Assembly: GCF_016650815.1 (NCBI RefSeq)
Contig: NZ_JAEKEZ010000010.1
Span: 62,001 to 126,000 of the forward strand
Origin: Pseudomonas sp. TH31
GTDB lineage: Bacteria; Pseudomonadota; Gammaproteobacteria; Pseudomonadales; Pseudomonadaceae
Direction: 5' to 3'
Length of the DNA: 64,000 bases
This document shows positions 38,335 through 46,956 of the stretch, piece by piece. The position numbers were made by a program, and so were the translations under genes. The notes below the pieces were generated by a model that searched no databases, had not been told where the DNA came from, and was given only the letters and a program-made list of their open reading frames with translations. Within the stretch, counting starts at the first letter, position 1; every line of letters begins with the position of its first letter.

Positions 38335-41040
38335 TTACTGCCAGCCAAACCGGCGGATATAGAAGCCCTTCACCGCTTGGGTCAGGACCATGTACGCCAG
38401 CAAAATCACCGGCAGGAACACGAAGTACAACGACGGCAGTGCCTGCAGTTTGAAGTAGTGCGCCAGCGGCCCCATCGGCAGGAAGATCCCGACCGCCATG
38501 ATGATCCCGGTCATGACCATCAGCGGCGTGGCCGCGCGGCTCTGCAGGAACGGGATTTTCGGCGTGCGGATCATGTGCACGATCAGGGTCTGTGTCAGCA
38601 ACCCCACCACAAACCAGCCGGACTGGAACAGGGTCTGGTGGTCCGGGGTGTTAGCGTCGAAGACGTACCACATCAACGCAAACGTGGTGATGTCGAAGAT
38701 CGAACTGATCGGACCGAAAAACAGCATGAAGCGCCCGACGTCCGCCGGCTGCCAGCGTTGTGGTTTTTTCAGCATCTCGGCATCGACGTTATCGAACGGG
38801 ATGGCGATTTGCGAAATGTCGTAGAGCAGGTTCTGCACCAGCAGGTGCATCGGCAGCATCGGCAGGAACGGGATAAACGCACTGGCCACCAGCACCGAAA
38901 ACACGTTGCCGAAGTTCGAACTGGCGGTCATTTTGATGTACTTGAGCATGTTGGCGAAGGTCCGGCGCCCTTCCAGCACGCCCTCCTCCAGCACCATCAG
39001 GCTCTTTTCCAGCAGGATGATGTCGGCCGCTTCCTTGGCGATGTCCACCGCGCTGTCCACCGAAATACCAATGTCGGCAGCCCGCAGCGCCGGGGCGTCG
39101 TTGATGCCGTCGCCCATGAAACCGACCACGTGGCCGTTGCCTTTAAGCAAGCGGACGATGCGTTCCTTGTGCGACGGCGTCAGTTTGGCGAAGACGTTGG
39201 TGGTCTCCACGGCCAGTGCCAGTTCGGCGTCGCTCATTCGCTCGACGTCGCGGCCCATCAACAGGCCTTGTTGCTCCAGGCCGACTTCGCGGCAGATCTT
39301 GGCGGTCACCAGCTCGTTGTCGCCGGTCAGCACTTTTACCGCAATGCCGTGTTCGGCCAGCGCGCGCAGGGCCGGCGCGGTGCTTTCCTTGGGCGGATCG
39401 AGGAACGCCACATAGCCGATCAGGGTCATTTGCTGCTCGTCGGCGAGGCTGTAAACCGACTGCTCCTTGGACGTGTGTCGCGCCGCCACGGCCACCACGC
39501 GCAGACCTTCCTCGTTGAAGGAGGCGGTCACTTCGCGAATCCGCGTCAACAGTGCTTCAGTCAGCGGTTCGTCGTTTTCGCCATGCCGAACGCGGGTGCA
39601 CACCGCGAGGATTTCTTCCACGGCGCCCTTGCACACCAGCAAGTGATGCTGTTGATCATGCTCGGCCACCACCACCGACATGCGCCGACGGTTGAAGTCG
39701 AACGGCACCTCGTCGACCTTGGCGAACGCGGTGGCCACTTCCAGCTCACGGTGTACCTCGACGTGTTGCAGCACCGCCACGTCCAGCAGGTTTTTCAGGC
39801 CGGTCTGGTAGTAGCTGTTGAGATAGGCCATTTCCAGCACGTCATCGGACTCTTCGCCCCAGACGTCCACATGCCGGGCGAGGAAAATCTTGTCCTGGGT
39901 CAAGGTGCCGGTCTTGTCGGTGCACAGCACGTCCATCGCGCCGAAGTTCTGGATCGCATCCAGACGCTTGACGATGACTTTCTTGCGCGAGAGGAACACC
40001 GCCCCCTTGGCCAGGGTCGAGGTGACAATCATCGGCAGCATTTCAGGGGTCAGGCCGACGGCGATGGACAGCGCGAACAGCAGCGCCTGCATCCAGTCAC
40101 CCTTGGTGAAACCGTTGATAAACAGCACCAGCGGCGCCATCACGAACATGAAGCGAATCAGCAACCAACTGACCTTGTTGACCCCGGTTTGAAACGAAGT
40201 CGGCGTGCGGTCAGTAGCGCTGACCCGCTGCGCCAAGGCACCGAAATAGGTGCTGTTGCCGGTGGTCAGGATCACCGCGATGGCCGCACCCGAGACCACG
40301 TTGGTGCCCATGAACAGGATGTTGTCCAGGTCCAGCGGGTTGCTGGTGTCGCGGTCTTGCTGACGGGGGAATTTTTCCACCGGCATCGACTCGCCGGTCA
40401 TGGCGGCCTGGCTGACAAACAGGTCCTTGGCGCTGAGTACCCGGCAATCGGCCGGAATCATGTCGCCGGCCGAGAGCACGATCAGGTCACCGGGCACCAG
40501 TTGCTTGATCGGCAGTTCAATGCGCTGCGCGCCCTGGCGCATGACCGTCGCGGTGTTACTTACCATCGCCTTGAGCGCATCGGCGGCCTGGTTGGACTTG
40601 GCTTCCTGCCAGAACCGCAGCAAGGTCGAGAGCACCACCATGGAGAAAATCACCACGGCGGCTTTCACGTCCTCGGTCAGCCAGGAGATAAACGCCAGTA
40701 ACGTCAGCAGCAGGTTGAACGGGTTTTTGTAGCAATGCCACAAGTGAACCCACCACGGCAGCGGCTGCTCGTGCTCGACCTCGTTAAGGCCATATTGCTC
40801 GCGCAGGGCCTCGGCTTCGAGCTCGCTCAAACCATCGGTGTGGCTGCCGAGTTTGTCCAGCAATGGACCGGTGTCACTGTTGGCGGCAGACACCAGGGTT
40901 TGCGCCAGGGTGGGCGGTACTTCACGGCTGACCGTGGTGTCGGTGAAGCTTTCCAGCAACGCCAGGCGACGGAAGTGCCGGGCGATGTGGCGGGTGCGCA
41001 GGAATCCGGCGAAGAATTCCTTGAGCAAGGTCAGGTTCAT
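38335..41040 (-). CDS. mgtA: magnesium-translocating P-type ATPase, MgtA/MgtB type
   Basis: 901 aa inner-membrane P3-type ATPase importing Mg2+. Seen: a hydrophilic N-terminus, LVPGDLIVLSAGDMIPADCRV and MTGESMPVEK in the actuator domain, the phosphorylation site CTDKTGTLTQDKI (Asp at about residue 375), VLTGDNELV, MGDGINDAPALRAADIGISVDSAVDIAKEAADIILLEKS (about 640), and about ten membrane segments. Length and motifs match MgtA. It stands alone; the 490-base upstream region (41041-41531) contains a leader with two hairpins and a REP pair. Confidence 0.95.
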   Translation of the reverse strand: MNLTLLKEFFAGFLRTRHIARHFRRLALLESFTDTTVSREVPPTLAQTLVSAANSDTGPLLDKLGSHTDGLSELEAEALREQYGLNEVEHEQPLPWWVHLWHCYKNPFNLLLTLLAFISWLTEDVKAAVVIFSMVVLSTLLRFWQEAKSNQAADALKAMVSNTATVMRQGAQRIELPIKQLVPGDLIVLSAGDMIPADCRVLSAKDLFVSQAAMTGESMPVEKFPRQQDRDTSNPLDLDNILFMGTNVVSGAAIAVILTTGNSTYFGALAQRVSATDRTPTSFQTGVNKVSWLLIRFMFVMAPLVLFINGFTKGDWMQALLFALSIAVGLTPEMLPMIVTSTLAKGAVFLSRKKVIVKRLDAIQNFGAMDVLCTDKTGTLTQDKIFLARHVDVWGEESDDVLEMAYLNSYYQTGLKNLLDVAVLQHVEVHRELEVATAFAKVDEVPFDFNRRRMSVVVAEHDQQHHLLVCKGAVEEILAVCTRVRHGENDEPLTEALLTRIREVTASFNEEGLRVVAVAARHTSKEQSVYSLADEQQMTLIGYVAFLDPPKESTAPALRALAEHGIAVKVLTGDNELVTAKICREVGLEQQGLLMGRDVERMSDAELALAVETTNVFAKLTPSHKERIVRLLKGNGHVVGFMGDGINDAPALRAADIGISVDSAVDIAKEAADIILLEKSLMVLEEGVLEGRRTFANMLKYIKMTASSNFGNVFSVLVASAFIPFLPMLPMHLLVQNLLYDISQIAIPFDNVDAEMLKKPQRWQPADVGRFMLFFGPISSIFDITTFALMWYVFDANTPDHQTLFQSGWFVVGLLTQTLIVHMIRTPKIPFLQSRAATPLMVMTGIIMAVGIFLPMGPLAHYFKLQALPSLYFVFLPVILLAYMVLTQAVKGFYIRRFGWQ

Positions 41041-41202
41041 GGCAGTTGCCCCCCAGGGTCAGCCGGGAAACCGTCAAGCAGGCATGTTGAGTCGCCGCGA
41101 TGACGACGGGCACGTCGAACATCACACGATTCAGTGTCGATGAGAGGACATCGGGACGGGCCAGCACTGGCCGCGATAGAGAATGCCGCTACTCGCTTTT
41201 CA

Positions 41203-41267
41203 GCAAGATAACGGCACAAAAAGACTGCGCGTTATCTTGCCGAGAAAATGCCGGTTACCTGAACCGG
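41203..41267 (-). promoter_or_regulatory. structured leader of mgtA: two consecutive inverted repeats
   Basis: A perfect 11-base inverted repeat (GCAAGATAACG at 41203-41213, CGTTATCTTGC at 41230-41240) is followed by a second one (CCGGTT at 41251-41256, AACCGG at 41262-41267). Both lie 160-230 bases upstream of the mgtA start codon. In enteric bacteria mgtA expression is set by its 5' leader, so these could be regulatory RNA hairpins or an operator. I do not recognise a known Mg2+ riboswitch here. Confidence 0.4.
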
Positions 41268-41439
41268 CCGACTACTGTCACTCGAACAAGTGCCCACTGT
41301 GGGTCTCCGCTATTGAAGAAATCGCGCGAAGCTTACGCCCCGACTCAAGGAGAGTAAACGACGCTGGGGCGTGTGCCGGGGGAATCGCAGGGGTGTTCAG
41401 GAAGGGTTCAGGATTGATCAATTTCAGGCCCGAAAAAGC

Positions 41440-41515
41440 AAAAGATCGCAGCCTTCGGCAGCTCCTACATTGGGATGGCGTACACCCTGTAGGAGCTGCC
41501 GAAGGCTGCGATCTT
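41440..41515. repeat. REP pair, AAAAGATCGCAGCCTTCGGCAGC type
   Basis: Inverted arms AAAGATCGCAGCCTTCGGCA and TGCCGAAGGCTGCGATCTT about 30 bases apart, between mgtA and pvdA. Confidence 0.85.
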
Positions 41516-41531
41516 GAGGGCCGCCCCGCTA

Positions 41532-42869
41532 TCAGCTGGCAGTCGCCAACAACATGTCCAGCACCGAACGGCTGTGCCCACGGTGTTTGCCATGGTCATA
41601 CAGGGAGCCGGCAATTTCATCGGCCCGAATCGGCAGGATCGACAGCAAGGTGTCGCTCAAGCCGTGGCTGGCCTGGCAGAAGCCCTGCATGTAGATGCCG
41701 GCCTTGCAGCGCTCGTCGGTGATCAGTTTGTAGTTGCGATCGACGTCGAAATCACCGAGATACTGCTCCAGCGGCGCCAGCAGTTTGCGGTGCATCTGGC
41801 GCTCGTAACCCGTGGCGAGCACCACCGCGTCGTAATGACGAACCGTGACTTCGCCGGTGGCGTTGTTGCGCACGACCAGTTCAATACCGTGCTCGGTGGC
41901 GGTGGCTTTTTCGATAGTGGTCAGGGTGCGGAACGCATGACGGGCGATACCCGAGACCTTCTGGCGATAGAAGATGCCGTAGATGCGTTCGATCAGGTCG
42001 ATGTCCACCACCGAGTAGTTGGTGTTGTGGTACTCGTTGACCAGACGCTCGCGCTCGCTGCTCGCTTGCTGGAACACCAGGTCGGTGAACTCCGGCGAAA
42101 ACACTTCGTTGACGAACGGGCTGTCGTCTGCCGGCTTCAGGGCCGAACCGCGCAGGATCATGTCCACTTGCACCGACGGGAAGCTGTCGTTCAGGTCGAT
42201 AAAGGCTTCAGCCGCGCTCTGCCCGCCGCCGATGATCGCGATGCTCATCGGTTGATTGTCCACGCACGGCTGCTGGGCCATCTGCGCCAGGTATTGGGAG
42301 TGATGGAAGACCCGACTGTCGTCCTTCAGCGCCTTGAACGCTTCGGGGATACGCGGTGTGCCGCCGGCACTGACGACCACCGAGCGGGTGGTGCGCACAT
42401 GCTGATGACCCAGTGCATCACGGGAAATCACCCGTAGCGCCTCGACCTGCTGCTGGTGCAGCACCGGCTCGATGGTCAGCACGTCTTCGCCGTAACGGCT
42501 CTGTTCGGTGAACTGCCCGGCCACCCAGCGCAGGTAGTCGTTGTACTCCATGCGGCACGGATAGAAGGTGCCCAGGTTGATGAAGTCCACCAGGCGGCCA
42601 TGATGCTTGAGGTAATTGACGAACGAGTACGGGCTGGTCGGGTTGCGCAGGGTCACCAGGTCCTTGAGGAAGGAAATCTGCAACTCGCTCTGGGCCACCA
42701 GGGTGTTGCCGTGCCAGCGATAGTCGGCCTGCTTGTCGAGAAACAGTACATCCAGCTCACCCTGATTCGCCGAACGCTCTTGCAGAGCGATGGCCAGCGC
42801 CAGGTTCGACGGGCCGAAACCGATGCCGATCAGGTCGTGAACGATGGGCGATGCAATTGCCTGTGTCAT
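41532..42869 (-). CDS. pvdA: L-ornithine N5-monooxygenase, pyoverdine biosynthesis
   Basis: 445 aa cytoplasmic FAD/NADPH enzyme that hydroxylates ornithine to N5-hydroxyornithine, a pyoverdine building block. Seen: the FAD site HDLIGIGFGPSNLALAIAL (residues about 10-30), NADPH site IAIIGGGQSAAEAFIDL (about 210-225), and the ATGYERQ motif near the C-terminus. Length matches PvdA. Candidate PvdS promoter at 42967-42989, about 100 bases upstream. fpvI lies upstream on the same strand. Confidence 0.96.
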   Translation of the reverse strand: MTQAIASPIVHDLIGIGFGPSNLALAIALQERSANQGELDVLFLDKQADYRWHGNTLVAQSELQISFLKDLVTLRNPTSPYSFVNYLKHHGRLVDFINLGTFYPCRMEYNDYLRWVAGQFTEQSRYGEDVLTIEPVLHQQQVEALRVISRDALGHQHVRTTRSVVVSAGGTPRIPEAFKALKDDSRVFHHSQYLAQMAQQPCVDNQPMSIAIIGGGQSAAEAFIDLNDSFPSVQVDMILRGSALKPADDSPFVNEVFSPEFTDLVFQQASSERERLVNEYHNTNYSVVDIDLIERIYGIFYRQKVSGIARHAFRTLTTIEKATATEHGIELVVRNNATGEVTVRHYDAVVLATGYERQMHRKLLAPLEQYLGDFDVDRNYKLITDERCKAGIYMQGFCQASHGLSDTLLSILPIRADEIAGSLYDHGKHRGHSRSVLDMLLATAS

Positions 42870-42966
42870 TTCCAGTGTCCTCTGGATGAACCCCTCAACC
42901 GTGGGGATAAAGCCTGGGTGACCTGACCGGCCTTGGGCGGGACAGCAGATCGTCTGTTGAGTAGGA

Positions 42967-42989
42967 ACGAGGACAATGAAAAAAATTTA
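42967..42989 (-). promoter_or_regulatory. candidate PvdS-dependent promoter (IS box) of pvdA
   Basis: On the minus strand TAAAT (42985-42989) and CGT (42967-42969) are separated by 15 bases, one fewer than the other boxes in the window. The spacer contains a seven-base homopolymer (42979-42985), the kind of run that is short by one elsewhere in this sequence. Confidence 0.55.
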
Positions 42990-43000
42990 ATCGCAAGGGA

Positions 43001-43483
43001 TCAATGGGCATCCCACTGCTTGATTCGCACCCGGCAGTGTTTCATGGCGTTGACGATATGCTTCTCCACCAGCGCCCGGGAAATGCCCAGCCGTTCGGCG
43101 ATCTCCGGGTGCGACAGGCCATCGATCTTGCGCAGCAGGAAGCTCTCGCGGCACAGCCGTGGCAGTTCGGCCAAGGCACGCTGGAGCATTTCCAGGCGCT
43201 GACCGTGGTCGAGGCAATGGTGCGGCGAGGGAATGAAGTAGCGCTCTTCGGTATCGAGCACTTCCAGGGATTCGACCTGACGCAGGGCATTGCGCCGATG
43301 GTCGTCGATCACCAGATTGAGTGCGGTGCGATAGAGAAACGCCCGGGGCTGCTCGATCGGCGTGTCGCTGGAACGCTCCAGTACCCGCACATAAGCGTCA
43401 TGCACCACATCTTCGGCCACCTGACGGTTGCCCAGCTTGGCGTTCAGGAAACACACCAGCTCGCGATAGTAGTTTTCCAACAT
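43001..43483 (-). CDS. fpvI: ECF sigma factor FpvI
   Basis: 160 aa iron-starvation ECF sigma factor that transcribes fpvA after ferripyoverdine signalling. Seen: sigma region 2 (MLENYYRELVCFLNAKLGNRQVAEDVVHDAYVRVLE, PRAFLYRTALNLVIDDHRR) and region 4 (LPRLCRESFLLRKIDGLSHPEIAERLGISRALVEKHIVNAMKHCRVRI). The N-terminus MLENYYREL and tail match FpvI of P. aeruginosa. ATG 43483 behind GGGAG. No gene for the anti-sigma factor FpvR is next to it. Upstream, a Fur-box-like site is present at 43581-43599. Confidence 0.93.
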   Translation of the reverse strand: MLENYYRELVCFLNAKLGNRQVAEDVVHDAYVRVLERSSDTPIEQPRAFLYRTALNLVIDDHRRNALRQVESLEVLDTEERYFIPSPHHCLDHGQRLEMLQRALAELPRLCRESFLLRKIDGLSHPEIAERLGISRALVEKHIVNAMKHCRVRIKQWDAH

Positions 43484-43580
43484 GACTCCCGACCGCTGGG
43501 AGTGCGGCTTCTGTCCTTGAGCCAGATCCGCGACTGCCGAATGGGCAACGGCACGATGATGGCAATTTGAGTCGCGTAAT

Positions 43581-43599
43581 TTATAGTAATTCTCATATA
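43581..43599 (-). promoter_or_regulatory. Fur-box-like sequence upstream of fpvI
   Basis: On the minus strand TATATGAGAATTACTATAA, resembling the Fur consensus (alternating AT-rich hexamers around TGAGAAT). It lies about 100 bases upstream of fpvI, which is Fur-controlled in P. aeruginosa. Match is partial. Confidence 0.5.
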
Positions 43600-43671
43600 G
43601 ATTTAAAGTACTGATTCGGTTTGCCCGACAAATAGTGCGGCGCTATCCCTGTAACTCTGTGTGTCCGCGCT

Positions 43672-43695
43672 TAAATTGCGCCCTTCTCTCCTCGT
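43672..43695 (+). promoter_or_regulatory. candidate PvdS-dependent promoter (IS box) of pvdRT-opmQ
   Basis: TAAAT at 43672-43676 and CGT at 43693-43695 with exactly 16 bases between, about 110 bases upstream of the pvdR start. Confidence 0.7.
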
Positions 43696-43803
43696 TTACA
43701 GGACAGCTCCCCGTGTCTGTCGGCTCCCCGACAGCGTTTGGCTGTCGCCCAGATGTGCGCGCCGCCTGAACGACGGGCCGATTTCCTTTGGCCGGAACCC
43801 TGC

Positions 43804-44976
43804 ATGAAACGTCCCCGACACACCCGACGCGCCCTGCTTGTAGCCCTGTGTCTGATCCCCGTTATCGCCGTCGCTGCCTGGCAGATCATCCCGCCCGGTC
43901 GCGATCAGTTCGCCACGGTTCAAGTCACACGCGGGGATATTGAAAGCAGCGTCACCGCCCTGGGCACCCTGCAACCGCGGCGTTACGTCGACGTCGGCGC
44001 CCAGGCATCGGGGCAGATCCACACGCTTCATGTGGAGGTCGGCGACGTGGTCAAGGAAGGCGATTTGTTGGTGGAAATCGATCCGTCCACCCAGCAAGCC
44101 AAGCTCGACGCCGGGCGTTTTTCCATCGACAACCTCAAGGCCCAGCTTCAGGAGCAACGGGCGCAGCACGAACTGGCCCGGCAAAAATTCCAGCGCCAAC
44201 AACATCTGGCCGCTGGCGGCGCCACCCGCGACGAAGACGTGCAAACCGCCCAGGCCGAACTGCGCGCCACCCAGGCTCGGGTCGACATGTTCCAGGCGCA
44301 AATCCGCCAGGCCCAGGCCAGCCTGCGCAGTGATCAGGCCGAACTCGGCTACACGCGCATTTATGCACCGATGAGCGGAACGGTGGTCGCCCTCGATGCC
44401 CGGGAAGGCCAGACCCTCAATGCTCAGCAACAAACACCGTTGATTCTGCGCATCGCCAAACTGTCGCCGATGACGGTTTGGGCCGAGGTCTCGGAGGCTG
44501 ACATCGGCCACGTCAAACCCGGCATGCACGCCTGGTTCACCACCCTCAGTGGCGGCAACCGCCGCTGGACCAGCAGCGTGCGGCAGATCTTGCCGATCCC
44601 GCCCAAGCCGCTGGACCAGACCGGCCAGGGCGGCGGCAGCCCCGCCAGTTCGAGTAAAAGCGGCACCGGCCGCGTGGTGCTCTACACCGTATTGCTCGAC
44701 GTCGACAACGCCGACAACGCCTTGATGGCGCAAATGACCACCCAAGTATTCTTCGTCTCCAGCCAGGCGAAAAACGTTCTGAGCGCACCGATTGCCGCAT
44801 TGCAGGACGGCTCGCAGCCCGACAGGCAGACCGCCCGGGTCGTCGCCAAAAACGGTGACATCCAGCAACGGGACGTGCGCACCGGTATCAGCGATCGTCT
44901 GAAAGTGCAGATCCTCGATGGCCTCAACGAAGGCGATCACCTGCTGATCGGCCCGGCTGACGGGAGTGGCGGCTGA
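43804..44976 (+). CDS. pvdR: PvdR, periplasmic adaptor of the pyoverdine efflux pump
   Basis: 390 aa MacA-like membrane fusion protein. ATG 43804 (MKRPRHTRRALLVALCLIPVIAVAAWQI, membrane anchor) is preferred over an in-frame upstream start that lacks the usual N-terminus. Lipoyl-like half YVDVGAQASGQIHTLHVEVGDVVKEGDLLVEIDP, alpha-helical hairpin (about 90-170), and barrel-sandwich APMSGTVVALDAREGQTLNA. Works with PvdT and OpmQ to secrete newly made and recycled pyoverdine from the periplasm. Its stop codon abuts the pvdT start. Confidence 0.94.
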   Translation: MKRPRHTRRALLVALCLIPVIAVAAWQIIPPGRDQFATVQVTRGDIESSVTALGTLQPRRYVDVGAQASGQIHTLHVEVGDVVKEGDLLVEIDPSTQQAKLDAGRFSIDNLKAQLQEQRAQHELARQKFQRQQHLAAGGATRDEDVQTAQAELRATQARVDMFQAQIRQAQASLRSDQAELGYTRIYAPMSGTVVALDAREGQTLNAQQQTPLILRIAKLSPMTVWAEVSEADIGHVKPGMHAWFTTLSGGNRRWTSSVRQILPIPPKPLDQTGQGGGSPASSSKSGTGRVVLYTVLLDVDNADNALMAQMTTQVFFVSSQAKNVLSAPIAALQDGSQPDRQTARVVAKNGDIQQRDVRTGISDRLKVQILDGLNEGDHLLIGPADGSGG

Positions 44977-46949
44977 ATGCAGACGCCTCTGATCGACCTG
45001 CAGGACATCCGCAAAGCCTACGGTGGCGGCGACGCCCCGCAAGTTCACGTGTTGCGCGGCATCGACCTGTCGATTCATGCCGGCGAGTTCGTCGCGATTG
45101 TCGGTGCTTCCGGTTCCGGCAAATCGACGCTGATGAACATCCTCGGCTGCCTCGACCGACCGACCTCGGGCGAATACCGCTTCGCCGGAGAAAATGTCGC
45201 CGGGCTCGACAGTGATGAGCTGGCTTGGCTGCGCCGCGAGGCGTTTGGTTTTGTGTTCCAGGGTTATCACCTGATTCCGTCCGGCTCGGCCCAGGAAAAC
45301 GTCGAGATGCCGGCCATCTATGCCGGCATCCCGGCGGCCGAACGCCACGCCCGCGCCGCCGCCCTGCTCGACCGCCTCGGGCTGGCCTCGCGCACCGGCA
45401 ACCGGCCGCACCAGCTCTCCGGCGGCCAGCAACAACGAGTGTCCATCGCCCGCGCCTTGATGAACGGCGGCCACATCATCCTCGCCGACGAACCCACCGG
45501 CGCCCTCGACAGCCACAGCGGCGCCGAGGTGATGACCTTGCTAGACGAATTGGCGAGCCAGGGCCATGTGGTCATCCTCATCACCCACGACCGCGAAGTG
45601 GCGGCCCGGGCCAAGCGCATCATCGAGATCCGCGATGGCTTGATCATCAGCGACAGCGCACGCGACGACCCAACGGTGCAAACCTCGGCCAACCCCGGCG
45701 CGTTGCAAGCGGTGGATTTGCGCAAGCGCCTCAGCGCCGGCGCCGAGGCCACCGGGGCCTGGAAAGGCGAGCTGATTGATGCGGTGCACGCGGCGTGGCG
45801 TGTGATGTGGATCAACCGCTTTCGCACGGCGCTGACCTTGCTCGGGATCATCATCGGCGTGGCGTCGGTGGTGGTGATGCTGGCGGTCGGCGAAGGCAGC
45901 AAGCGCCAGGTCATGGCACAAATGGGCGCCTTCGGCTCGAACATCATTTACCTCAGCGGCTCGGCACCGAACCCGCGCACCCCGCCCGGCGTCGTCACCC
46001 TGGCGGACGTCGCCGCACTGGCCAGCCTGGCGCAAGTGAAGCGGATCATGCCGGTCAATGGCGCCGAGGCCGGCGTGCGTTACGGCAACGTCGACCACAT
46101 GAGTTACGTCGGCGGCAATGACACTAATTTCCCGACGATTTTCAACTGGCCGGTGGTTCAGGGCAGCTACTTCACCGAGGCCGATGAAAAAATGCCGCGG
46201 CCGTCGCGGTGATCGGACACAAGGTTCGCAGCAAATTGCTCAAGGATGTCCCCAACCCCATCGGCCAGTACATTCTGATCGAAAACGTGCCATTCCAAGT
46301 GATCGGCGTACTCGCCGAAAAAGGCGCCAGTTCTGGCGACTCCGACAGCGACAACCGGATCGCCATTCCGTACTCGGCGGCCAGTGTCAGGCTGTTCGGC
46401 ACACTCAACCCTGAATACGTGGCCATCGCCACCGCCGACGCACGCAAGGTCAGGGAAGCGGAAGTCGCCATCCGCGAGCTGATGCTGCGCCTGCACGACG
46501 GCAAGCAGGATTTCGAACTGACCAACAACGCGGCGATGATCCAGGCCGAAGCCCGGACCCAGAACACCCTGTCGCTGATGCTTGGCTCGATTGCCGCGAT
46601 CTCGTTGCTGGTGGGTGGCATTGGCGTGATGAACATCATGCTCATGACTGTGCGCGAACGGACCCGCGAAATCGGCATCCGCATGGCCACCGGCGCCCGT
46701 CAACGCGACATCCTGCGCCAGTTCCTCACGGAAGCGGTGATGCTCTCGGTGGTCGGCGGCATTGCCGGGATCGGCCTGGCGCTGATCGTGGGTGGTGTGC
46801 TGGTGCTCAGTGAAGTCGCCGTGGCGTTTTCCTTGATGGCGGGGCTCGGTGCCTTCGGCTGCGCCCTCGTTACCGGGGTTGTCTTCGGCTTCATGCCGGC
46901 CCGCAAAGCTGCCCGGCTCGACCCGGTCACGGCCCTTACCAGTGAATGA
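44977..46949 (+). CDS. pvdT: PvdT, MacB-like ABC transporter of the pyoverdine efflux pump (frame broken by a one-base indel)
   Basis: 657 aa after correction. ATPase domain first: Walker [20 protein letters not shown] (about residue 45), signature [18 protein letters not shown], Walker [12 protein letters not shown]. Then the MacB membrane part: one helix ([22 protein letters not shown]), a periplasmic domain, and three C-terminal helices with [26 protein letters not shown]. The frame breaks in the six-A run at 46187-46192; one more A gives [20 protein letters not shown]. OpmQ starts 7 bases downstream. Confidence 0.93.
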
Positions 46950-46956
46950 TCGATCT

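Noticed and set aside
38287..40701. 804-aa open frame antisense to mgtA.
   Set aside because: Composition is His/Gln/Arg-rich low-complexity typical of the antisense of a GC-rich gene; mgtA on the other strand is unmistakable.
41037..41219. 60-aa frame in the mgtA leader as a regulatory leader peptide.
   Set aside because: It starts at a GTG inside the loop of the proposed hairpin and runs into the mgtA start with no ribosome site or Pro/acidic-rich coding that would suggest an MgtL-type peptide.
43696..45516. 606-aa open frame antisense to pvdR and pvdT.
   Set aside because: Shadow of two clear pump genes; no motif.
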